Origin: an uncultured Eubacteriales bacterium
GTDB lineage: Bacteria > Bacillota > Clostridia > Lachnospirales > Bianqueaceae
Assembly (NCBI GenBank): GCA_902782895.1
Contig: CACZPA010000103.1
Span: 1 to 11,279, forward strand
Direction: 5' to 3'
Length of the DNA: 11,279 nt
Part shown: one piece after another, positions 1-5,829 of the stretch
Numbering within the stretch: position 1 is the stretch's first letter
How the letters are laid out: each line of letters opens with the position of its first letter
Notes under the pieces: model-generated
What the model saw: the letters and a program-made list of their open reading frames with translations, nothing else
Told to the model about the DNA's origin: nothing
Database searches by the model: none
Position numbers and translations under genes: made by a program

Positions 1-818
1 CCGGTCGTTCCTTCGTAACCGGCTTCCTTCAACTGCTGCATAACGACAGGATCACTGGTGCTGAAACGATCGGACTCATGGTTCAGGAAAGAAGCCAGCT
101 GAGCCGTAGCATCATTTGAATAGTTAAATGTAATCGTCTCGGGCTGAGGAACTTCCTTGCCCCAGTACTTCTCGTTGCGGACAAACTTCAGGGATACATC
201 CGGTACATACTCCTGCAGAACATAAGGACCGGTTCCCATCATGTTGTTCATGTACCAGTCAACACCGCCGTTCTCGCCGCCATGCTCAACAAACGTCTCA
301 TAAGAGAAGATGTACTGTGTGAGCAGCCAGAGTTCCCAGTTCAGAGAGAACTCAGGATAATAGACCTTAACGGTGTAATCGTCGACCTTCTCGACTTTCT
401 CAGGTGCGCCGATCGTGGACTGTGTGCCATAGTCCAGACGAGCCTGGAACGTCCACGCTACGTCTGTAGCATCCAGCACGTCTCCGTTGGAGAACGTGAT
501 GCCCTTGCGGACATGAATGACGAGAGCGTTATTGGCCTCATCGCGCTCCCAGCTCTCCGCGAGCATCGGGGTGAACTCATGTGTTGCACTCTTGTACCAT
601 GCAAGAGGCTCGTAGCACGGCCAGCCGTAGCCGATCAGGGTTCCCTGCTTGTACGGATTGAAGAATTCGCTGAACGCTGTCGTATAGACCAGATCGCCGC
701 CCTTTTCTCCCGCATTGGAACCGCCATTGCCGTTTCCGGATTTGCAGCCTGCCAGTACGCTCATCAGCATAACAGCTGTGAGGAGCACTGCAAGAATACG
801 CTTCCACTGTCTCTTCAT
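1..818 (-). CDS. Oligopeptide-type ABC transporter substrate-binding lipoprotein (family 5), 3' end outside window
   Basis: About 272 residues are visible of a protein that in this family usually has 500-600. It would capture a peptide or similar solute outside the membrane and deliver it to an ABC permease not seen here. Residues 1-25 form a lipoprotein signal: basic start (MKRQWKR), a hydrophobic core, and lipobox L22-A23-G24 before lipidated Cys25, followed by a Gly/Asn/Ser-rich linker. The family 5 (SBP_bac_5/OppA/DppA) pattern follows: PMLAESWE, then RKGITFSNGDVLDATDVAWT, a GTGPYVL segment and a RNEKYWGK segment. The ATG at 818 has an AAAGGAGAG ribosome site (826-834). It is divergent from the AraC regulator, which may control it. 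The fold family is clear; peptide as opposed to another ligand (nickel, sugar, heme) is not decided by the visible part. Confidence 0.93.
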   Translation of the reverse strand, partial: MKRQWKRILAVLLTAVMLMSVLAGCKSGNGNGGSNAGEKGGDLVYTTAFSEFFNPYKQGTLIGYGWPCYEPLAWYKSATHEFTPMLAESWERDEANNALVIHVRKGITFSNGDVLDATDVAWTFQARLDYGTQSTIGAPEKVEKVDDYTVKVYYPEFSLNWELWLLTQYIFSYETFVEHGGENGGVDWYMNNMMGTGPYVLQEYVPDVSLKFVRNEKYWGKEVPQPETITFNYSNDATAQLASFLNHESDRFSTSDPVVMQQLKEAGYEGTT

Positions 819-846
819 TGTTTTACTCTCCTTTACAGAATAAGTA

Positions 847-888
847 TGATTTTGCCGGCTTGATTTTGCCTCGCTTGTATTGCCGGCT
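847..888. repeat. Short direct repeats in the leader of the substrate-binding protein gene (candidate operator)
   Basis: On the plus strand TTGCCGGCT occurs at 852-860 and again at 880-888 (28-base period), and TGATTTTGCC occurs at 847-856 and 861-870 (14-base period), so the two repeat types interlock. GCCGGC is itself palindromic. The cluster lies just downstream of the inferred start of transcription for the leftward gene and about 110 bases upstream of the regulator's promoter. It is a reasonable binding site for the adjacent AraC-type protein, whose two helix-turn-helix units usually read direct repeats. This is inferred from position and repetition only. Confidence 0.4.
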
Positions 889-900
889 GTTACTGTAGCC

Positions 901-929
901 ATCATATTCTGAAATTCAAAAATAAACAA
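901..929 (-). promoter_or_regulatory. Candidate sigma-A promoter for the substrate-binding protein gene
   Basis: Read on the minus strand, TTGTTT (929-924) and TATGAT (906-901) are separated by 17 bases within an AT-rich stretch. The -10 is strong (5 of 6) and the -35 weak (3 of 6), which would suit activator control. Transcription would begin near 894, leaving a leader of about 76 bases that contains the direct repeats at 847-888. Confidence 0.5.
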
Positions 930-996
930 TGCTCAAAAAATGATACAAATCGAAGAATTTGCTTTTTTCAAAAAATGAATCTTCCTCAAAAAAAGA

Positions 997-1025
997 TTGA
1001 CATCGTCCGATTTCGTTGGTATGAT
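997..1025 (+). promoter_or_regulatory. Strong sigma-A promoter of the AraC-type regulator gene
   Basis: TTGACA (997-1002) and TATGAT (1020-1025) are spaced by exactly 17 bases: a perfect -35 and a 5-of-6 -10. Transcription would start near 1032, giving a leader of about 63 bases before the TTG at 1095. The promoter lies inside the 40-codon extension that would be coding if the ATG at 975 were used, so it argues for the TTG start. Confidence 0.75.
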
Positions 1026-1077
1026 GAGGATAAAGAAAGCATTTTTCGCATTGATCACACCTTTTCCGTATATTTCC

Positions 1078-1085
1078 AGAAGGAG
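1078..1085 (+). promoter_or_regulatory. Ribosome binding site that decides the TTG start at 1095
   Basis: AGAAGGAG ends 9 bases before TTG (1095-1097). The alternative ATG at 975 is preceded by GCTTTTTTCAAAAA, with no Shine-Dalgarno match. The peptide begun at TTG (MKKESAAETG...) is a short basic cytoplasmic tail before the first membrane helix, as expected for this type of regulator. Confidence 0.7.
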
Positions 1086-1094
1086 TTGCTTCCA

Positions 1095-3380
1095 TTGAAA
1101 AAAGAATCTGCCGCGGAGACCGGCGCGGCTTCCAAGAAAAGGTCGATCGGAGACTTTCTCCGCATCCTGATCGTCTTTGTCATCGTTGCCGTCGTATTGA
1201 TTATCCTCTTTGTATTCCTCATTCAGCGCGTTAACTCGATCGTTCAACGTTCCCGAGAGCTCTCCCAGCATGAGATCGAGACGATATCCGATCAGACCAA
1301 ATCCCTTGTGTCCGGGTATAAAACTCTATCAGACGTTATCAGCGCTAACAGTCTTGTGACGACTTTCGCTTCTTATAACGACAGAACAGACCGTGCTGTG
1401 ATTACCAGAGACGCTTATGATCTTCAGAAGCTGCTTGCCAGCCAGGTCACGCTCTATGGAGAGCATATCAATTTTCTCGCGCTCTATTTTCCGGAGGTTG
1501 AGATGGTCATCACGCAGTCCCGTTATCTGACTGCCGAAGAGACATCCGAATTCTTTATCAATTATCCAGAGATCCCGTCCGACAGCCTTTCTTTGATGAA
1601 AAACGGCATCTCCTGGACACCTTCGACCGCAAAGAGCCAGAAAGACCTGATTCTCAACAAATGCATCTCCGGCAACGGTTCTCCTTTCTATGTATTTCTG
1701 GAATTCAACCTGATTCCCTTCTTCTCCACTTTTATAAGCTCCGGCGAAGACATCCTGATTTTCTTTGGAAACGCCTCGGATTGCTACTCCGCAACGCGCA
1801 TGGTTTCAAGAGAAGACTATCGGGGGCTCCTGATCGGCAGCCGTCTTAACGGTCTTTTCACCCTTGATGATGTGGAGTATCAGTCCGTGACCGTCCCCTG
1901 CAGCCTGACAAACAGTTTTGTCACGGTCGGCATCTCCACGGTTTTCGCGAAAAAGATCACCTCGGATTCGATTCTGCTGCTCGTATTGACCGCGCTGATC
2001 GTCATCATTTCCCTGATCCTCATCATCCATTTTGTCAGCAGGAGAGTATTGCGCCCGCTGCATCAGCTTACCCAGTCTTCCGGACGACCGTATCTCTCCT
2101 CCGATACGGATATCGGTCAGATGATCAATTCCGTAACCACGGAGCTTTCCGTATTGAAGCAGACGAATTCCCAGCTGCAGCGCAATAATCTGCAGCTTAA
2201 TTCCTGGGCTCTCGGCAATACGATGAACCGCCTGCACAACTTCCCGGAGAACCGGCAGAATCTTTCCAGTCTGGAATTCTGTCTGAATATGGCTGACATC
2301 TATCCGCAGCAGGGCTATGCCATGTGGGCCCAGTCCTATCCGTCGAAAAACACCGCTGACTCCGCTGCCGATGCGCCTTCCGATCAGGAGCTTTACGAAG
2401 ATCTTTCCATTATACTGTCCAATCAGCTTTTCCAGCGTTTTACCGGGATCCGCGCCACGATTCTGAAAGACTGGCATGTGATTATTGTCGCCTGCAAATC
2501 TCAGGATCTGCCGGAGCTTGAGACGATCCGGGAAGGCATTCATAGCAGTTTTACGGAGAGTACCAGCTGTTCTCTCTTCCAGACGCCTATTCATTATAAT
2601 ACCGGGACCGCCAGCCTCGAGGAGACGGTATCCGATCTCTACGCGGATATCTCTTATCTCAACGTCTGGGGACCTTTCCGTCCCGAGGATTCCGACATTA
2701 TCTCGGACGCCGACTTTGTCAATTACTGCAATCTGGTGCGGAAGCTTGAGAACACGATCATTTCTTCAGACCTGTCCAACGCGCACGACGCAATCAACGA
2801 TATCTTTATGCACGCGATCCCAACCGGCAAAGAGAACGCTACGACCGCGCAGATCCGTACTTACACCACCGCCATTATCATGATGATGGCCCTGCAGCAG
2901 AAGCTGCCCGAGGAATGGAACTTCATCCGTTCTCTGGATTTTGAACAGCGCTACAACGAATCCCGCTACATCATCGACAAGGAAACGGTCCTGCATGATT
3001 TTATCGATCAGATCGCCGCTCATTCCGCCGGAAACAGTCAAAAAGACGACCAGAGCTACATGAAGCGCGTGCAGACTTATATCCAGGAGCACTTGACGGA
3101 TCCCGATCTCAACGTCACCTCGATCGCGGAACAGTTCGGCACAAGCGTATCCGCGCTCTCGCACGCGTTTAAGGACAGCTTCGGTATCAACATTCTGGAG
3201 TACATCCAGACCCTGCGTATCGCCAAAGCCAAAGAGCTTCTCCTGACGGAAAATGTCCGGACCGTCGCGCAGGCTGTCGGTTTCTGGGACGCGCAGGCTC
3301 TGACCCGCGCCTTCAAGAAGCTCGAAGGCGTCAGCCCAGCCGAATACCGGAAACAGGCCCGCCAGGCCATGAGCGAATGA
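1095..3380 (+). CDS. Membrane-anchored AraC/XylS-family transcriptional regulator with extracellular sensor region
   Basis: A one-component regulator of 761 residues if started at TTG 1095 (801 from ATG 975). Order: cytoplasmic tail 1-23; membrane helix about 24-43; an extracellular segment of about 245 residues, by position and length probably a Cache-like ligand sensor; second membrane helix about 292-313, followed by a basic RRVLRPLHQL stretch; a cytosolic linker to about 650; and a C-terminal AraC DNA-binding domain about 658-757. The last has both helix-turn-helix units, the first around SIAEQFGTSVSALSHAFK and the second around TVAQAVGFWDAQALTRAFKK, ending in the typical GVSPAEYRK. Clostridial and Paenibacillus proteins of this layout commonly sit beside transporter binding proteins and control them, as the divergent lipoprotein gene suggests. 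The start was chosen from the strong ribosome site and the promoter at 997-1025. The ligand is unknown. Confidence 0.92.
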   Translation: MKKESAAETGAASKKRSIGDFLRILIVFVIVAVVLIILFVFLIQRVNSIVQRSRELSQHEIETISDQTKSLVSGYKTLSDVISANSLVTTFASYNDRTDRAVITRDAYDLQKLLASQVTLYGEHINFLALYFPEVEMVITQSRYLTAEETSEFFINYPEIPSDSLSLMKNGISWTPSTAKSQKDLILNKCISGNGSPFYVFLEFNLIPFFSTFISSGEDILIFFGNASDCYSATRMVSREDYRGLLIGSRLNGLFTLDDVEYQSVTVPCSLTNSFVTVGISTVFAKKITSDSILLLVLTALIVIISLILIIHFVSRRVLRPLHQLTQSSGRPYLSSDTDIGQMINSVTTELSVLKQTNSQLQRNNLQLNSWALGNTMNRLHNFPENRQNLSSLEFCLNMADIYPQQGYAMWAQSYPSKNTADSAADAPSDQELYEDLSIILSNQLFQRFTGIRATILKDWHVIIVACKSQDLPELETIREGIHSSFTESTSCSLFQTPIHYNTGTASLEETVSDLYADISYLNVWGPFRPEDSDIISDADFVNYCNLVRKLENTIISSDLSNAHDAINDIFMHAIPTGKENATTAQIRTYTTAIIMMMALQQKLPEEWNFIRSLDFEQRYNESRYIIDKETVLHDFIDQIAAHSAGNSQKDDQSYMKRVQTYIQEHLTDPDLNVTSIAEQFGTSVSALSHAFKDSFGINILEYIQTLRIAKAKELLLTENVRTVAQAVGFWDAQALTRAFKKLEGVSPAEYRKQARQAMSE

Positions 3381-3429
3381 CCGGCTGATTTTGAACAAAC
3401 GACAGACCGATCATGAACAAATGTCAATC

Positions 3430-3448
3430 TGGCCGGGAAATCCGGCCA
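3430..3448. other. Small perfect hairpin downstream of the regulator gene
   Basis: GGCCGG (3431-3436) and CCGGCC (3442-3447) form a stem around the 5-base loop GAAAT, with one extra T-A pair outside. No T-run follows, so it is unlikely to be an intrinsic terminator by itself; it may stabilise the 3' end of the regulator transcript. It follows two similar 22-base segments, each beginning TGAACAAA (3392 and 3414). Confidence 0.4.
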
Positions 3449-3478
3449 TAAACCACCGCCCGTCATCTTCTCCGCCCA

Positions 3479-3528
3479 AAAAGCCCTCGATCCAAGGCAC
3501 CGTATAAATGCCTGTATCGAGGGCTTTT
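3479..3528. terminator. Bidirectional intrinsic terminator between convergent genes
   Basis: AAAAGCCCTCGAT (3479-3491) pairs perfectly over 13 bases with ATCGAGGGCTTTT (3516-3528). Inside lies a second stem, AGGCA (3495-3499) with TGCCT (3509-3513), closing a 9-base loop. The A-run on the left (3478-3482) and T-run on the right (3525-3528) let it work in both directions. It lies about 100 bases after the plus-strand regulator and about 50 bases after the stop of the minus-strand hydrolase, exactly where two converging transcripts should end. Confidence 0.9.
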
Positions 3529-3578
3529 GTCATCAACTTATGCACCAGAACTACCGGTCCGGCGCGGCTCCGTCCCGC

Positions 3579-4538
3579 TTATTCACCGTACTGATAGCGC
3601 AGCTTCGCGAACAGATCGTTCAGGATGAAATGTGCATCCACCGTGTTATAGACAGCGATCTTGCGCGGATTGTCCGGCCGCAGTGTGTAAGTGCTGTCAT
3701 CATTGATGTACGGCGCTCCCATGATAGTCTGGTCATGCTTTTGGCAGTTGAGCATCAGCCCTGCTACCGGATTATCGCCGAGCGACCACATCTCTCCGCA
3801 GCCGTAGTGCGCATAACTGATAGGGTCACTTGGATGCTGCGGCATTTTGCCGGCCGCGCGCAGCTCCCCTACATGCTTATTCACATTCCACATCTGCTCG
3901 CAGAGCCATTTTCCAAGCTTGCCGCAAGGATAGACCTTTTCATAGAGCTCTGTAAAGCTCACCCGCATGGAGGAATACGCCTTGGCCGTGACCTGCCACA
4001 GTCCGACCTCAGAATTCATGACGACCCGTGCGGCGATCACATCATTGCTGAGATTGAACTCATTGCCGCCCGCCGGATACGGTGCTCCGCCGATCCAGAT
4101 CACATGCATGCGTTTCGCGATCGCGGGCTCCGTCAGCAGAGCGACAGCGACATTCGTAATCGCGCCCTGCACGCACACGAAAAGCGGCCGCGGATCGTCT
4201 TTCATCGCCTCTTCCACGATATAATCCGAAGCCTCGGACCAGTCGTAATCCGTCTCCGAACGCATCGGCAGACTGCCGCGCAGCACCGTCACTTCATCCC
4301 GGATCCCCATTATGTCAAGCATCTCCAGGATTTTGTTATAGCTGTTCTCGACGGAATCCGCCTGATGCAGATAGTTGGCCGCCGTGATCGCTTTCACGTC
4401 AAATTTACTCGTCAGCAGAATTTGCGCCGTCGCGAACGGATCATCCGCTTCACAGGCAAAGTCCGTGTCGTCGATGACACGAAGCTCCGGATATCCGTAC
4501 TTGTCAAACGGGTACTCTTTTAAGCCTCTCTTTAACAT
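3579..4538 (-). CDS. Nucleoside hydrolase (inosine/uridine-preferring family)
   Basis: Predicted to cleave the N-glycosidic bond of a ribonucleoside or related N-glycoside, using calcium held by N-terminal aspartates; cytosolic, with no signal peptide. 319 residues, normal for the family (about 310-350). Motifs: metal site D24-T25-D26 with E30 and D32-D33 (a DTD-x3-E-x-DD variant, two residues longer than the classic DxDPGxDD), QGAITN at 124-129, GGA at 150-152, and GNEFN at 158-162 with D166, the usual ribose-binding region. The ATG at 4538 has AAGGAGG (4547-4553) 8 bases upstream; an in-frame ATG at 4580 lies inside the permease gene and lacks such a site. The gene starts 13 bases after the permease stop, which overlaps its ribosome site, so the two are almost certainly co-transcribed. 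The permease may import its substrate. Family sure; substrate not. Confidence 0.9.
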   Translation of the reverse strand: MLKRGLKEYPFDKYGYPELRVIDDTDFACEADDPFATAQILLTSKFDVKAITAANYLHQADSVENSYNKILEMLDIMGIRDEVTVLRGSLPMRSETDYDWSEASDYIVEEAMKDDPRPLFVCVQGAITNVAVALLTEPAIAKRMHVIWIGGAPYPAGGNEFNLSNDVIAARVVMNSEVGLWQVTAKAYSSMRVSFTELYEKVYPCGKLGKWLCEQMWNVNKHVGELRAAGKMPQHPSDPISYAHYGCGEMWSLGDNPVAGLMLNCQKHDQTIMGAPYINDDSTYTLRPDNPRKIAVYNTVDAHFILNDLFAKLRYQYGE

Positions 4539-4551
4539 GTGTTCCGCCTCC

Positions 4552-5463
4552 TTACCAGAAGTGTTCGGCGACGTATACAATCGCCGGTATTGTTACAATC
4601 GAGAAAACCGTCGAGATGATAACTGTTTCCACCGCGTAACGATAATCGCGGTCATAGAGCTGAGCATATACGGCGATATTGGATCCTACCGGGCAGGCCG
4701 CCGCGATCAGGATCGCCAGCTTGCAGGCATGCCACGTCTCCGGGATCAGTTTCATGAGCAGCATGACGACCAGCGGGATCAGGATCATTCGGGTAAGCGA
4801 GACCTTATAAAGGGACACTTTCCGGAACATAGCCGCGAGATCGGTCTGTGCCAGATAGACGCCTACGCCGAACATCGCGAGCGGTGTATTCAGGCCGGCG
4901 GTATATTCCAGCGTCTTGGTGACCAGCGCGGGCAGCGGCAGCTTGGTGAAAAACAGGATCAGTCCGATGATGATCGCTGTCAGGAACGGTGCTTTCAGCA
5001 CCTGCTTTGCGCTCATGCTCTTTTTGTCCCCGGTGATCAGTACTTTGCCGTAGGTAAACTGCAGCAGGTTCAGGAATCCGACGTAGGCGGCGATGTAGAA
5101 TACCGAGTCGTTGCCCAGAATCGCGATGATCAGCGGGATGCCGAAGAAACCCGGATTGGAGAACGATGCCGCGAATGACGCGATCGTGTCCTTACGAAAC
5201 AGCAGTCTCGAAATCACGATGCAGATCAGCAACGCGCCTGCCGCAAGACCGGCGCTGACCGCAAGTCCGAGCATCCGCTCCGGCGTCCTCTCCACCAGGA
5301 AGCCTTTGATAATAACCGTCGGGAGGACGATATAGATCAGTATATTTCCGATGGTCTTGCTGCCTTCCAGTGAGATCTTGCCTGTGCGGAAAAGGATATA
5401 TCCGATCCCTGCCAGCAGAAACATGATGACGATCTGTCCGATCAATTGTAAAACGGTATCCAT
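4552..5463 (-). CDS. AEC-family (auxin efflux carrier-like) permease
   Basis: An integral membrane protein of 303 residues, consistent with the roughly 10 helices of the bacterial AEC/Mem_trans family, whose characterised members move malate and other organic acids, and in plants auxin. Visible marks: an N-terminal helix 11-25; LPT at 47-49; SNPGFFGIPLI around 102-112, matching the family's N-x-G-x-x-G-x-P signature; LNTPLAMFGVGVYLA in the second half; and the closing ACPVGSNIAVYAQ plus STVFSIVTIP segment. ATG 5463 is preferred, with AGGAA about 10 bases upstream; ATG 5484 would add seven residues (MGRKRGL) and has no ribosome site. A very strong promoter at 5543-5570 and a leader hairpin lie just upstream, and the nucleoside hydrolase follows by 13 bases. 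Family is certain; substrate and direction of transport are not. Confidence 0.93.
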   Translation of the reverse strand: MDTVLQLIGQIVIMFLLAGIGYILFRTGKISLEGSKTIGNILIYIVLPTVIIKGFLVERTPERMLGLAVSAGLAAGALLICIVISRLLFRKDTIASFAASFSNPGFFGIPLIIAILGNDSVFYIAAYVGFLNLLQFTYGKVLITGDKKSMSAKQVLKAPFLTAIIIGLILFFTKLPLPALVTKTLEYTAGLNTPLAMFGVGVYLAQTDLAAMFRKVSLYKVSLTRMILIPLVVMLLMKLIPETWHACKLAILIAAACPVGSNIAVYAQLYDRDYRYAVETVIISTVFSIVTIPAIVYVAEHFW

Positions 5464-5487
5464 TAAGCCACGTTTCCTTCCCATAAA

Positions 5488-5715
5488 TCAATACGGGCAG
5501 GAATGTATGCACTCACTCCCGCCCGCATCATCTCTATATCCTATTATATGGCTTTCGACACACTTGTCAAGAAGCGTCTTATAATGACGATAGGCGTCAT
5601 TTGTATAGATCACTTCGAAGTCATCGGTCTGCACGTCGATCGCGACAAGCGCCATGAGATCGTCTTCCATCTCGCGCAGGATTCTCTTCTGATCCTCTAC
5701 CTGATAGCCTAACAC
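5488..5715 (-). CDS. Small ORF resembling the start of a PAS domain; possibly a gene remnant
   Basis: 75 codons from a GTG at 5715, with AAAAGG seven bases upstream. Residues 9-20 look helical and charged, and residues 22-42 (AIDVQTDDFEVIYTNDAY) fit the opening strands of a PAS fold (I-D-x-x-T ... I-Y-x-N-D-A-Y). The product ends long before a complete PAS domain of about 100 residues. The last third (after about residue 50) overlaps the consensus promoter and the leader hairpin of the permease, so it is probably not selected as protein. The stop is 3 bases before the alternative permease ATG at 5484. The frame is continuous upstream to the stop of the 506-residue gene. It is either a small regulatory protein or the 5' remnant of a PAS sensor such as a GGDEF-type protein; the remnant view is somewhat more likely. 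Confidence 0.4.
   Translation of the reverse strand: MLGYQVEDQKRILREMEDDLMALVAIDVQTDDFEVIYTNDAYRHYKTLLDKCVESHIIGYRDDAGGSECIHSCPY
5495..5524 (-). promoter_or_regulatory. Leader RNA hairpin upstream of the AEC permease
   Basis: On the minus-strand transcript, GGGCGGGAGTG (5524-5514) pairs with CATTCCTGCCC (5505-5495) over 11 positions, nine Watson-Crick and two G-U, around an 8-base loop. The two G-U pairs would be A-C mismatches on the opposite strand, so the fold favours minus-strand RNA. It begins about 11 bases after the predicted transcription start and ends about 30 bases before the permease ATG. No T-run follows, so it is a stabilising or regulatory stem, not an obvious terminator. Confidence 0.45.
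5543..5570 (-). promoter_or_regulatory. Near-consensus sigma-A promoter for the permease-hydrolase pair
   Basis: On the minus strand TTGACA (5570-5565) and TATAAT (5548-5543) are both perfect hexamers, spaced by 16 bases. Transcription would start near 5536, giving a leader of about 73 bases before ATG 5463. The promoter lies within the 75-codon ORF at 5488-5715, meaning that the ORF's second half is either not a conserved coding region or a true overlap. Confidence 0.8.
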
Positions 5716-5825
5716 GATGTTACCTTTTGCTGTTGCCTTTCTGATGTTACCTTTCGATGTTGCCTGCTTCCGTCGTACTTTTTCCGTCGTACTTTTTCCG
5801 TCGTACTTTTTCTGTCGTACTTTTC
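5716..5825 (-). repeat. Tandem array of 13-14 base repeats of two types
   Basis: Read on the plus strand, the first part (5716-5769) holds four degenerate units of 13, 14, 13 and 14 bases of the form GATGTTACCTTT or GATGTTGCC. The second part (5770-5825) holds four units of CCGTCGTACTTTTT, three exact and the fourth with one substitution (CTGTCG...). On the transcribed minus strand the units read GGAAAAAGTACGAC and GAAAGGTAACATC. The latter looks like a ribosome site plus spacer repeated four times, and the last copy lies directly before the GTG of the 75-codon ORF. The array fills the whole gap between the two ORFs. Unit length is not a multiple of three, so it is not a peptide repeat. Confidence 0.85.
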
Positions 5826-5829
5826 TGGC

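Noticed and set aside
282..863. Plus-strand ORF of 193 codons at the left end
   Set aside because: Antisense to the substrate-binding lipoprotein, whose signal peptide and family motifs are unmistakable.
1806..2594. Minus-strand ORF of 262 codons inside the AraC regulator
   Set aside because: Antisense to a strongly supported gene, with no ribosome site or recognisable domain.
3431..3447. GGCCGG/CCGGCC hairpin as the regulator's terminator
   Set aside because: There is no T-run after the stem, and a far better terminator lies 30 bases downstream at 3479-3528.
3540..4523. Long plus-strand ORF (327 codons) opposite the nucleoside hydrolase
   Set aside because: It runs antisense to a clear enzyme gene, its translation is rich in His and Arg with no family pattern, it has no ribosome site, and it starts beside the terminator.
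5464..5484. Permease start at ATG 5484
   Set aside because: No ribosome site precedes it, while the purine-rich GGAAGGAAA inside the extension serves ATG 5463; kept only as an alternative.
5716..5825. CRISPR-like array
   Set aside because: Units are only 13-14 bases and adjoin each other with no unique spacers of 25-40 bases.
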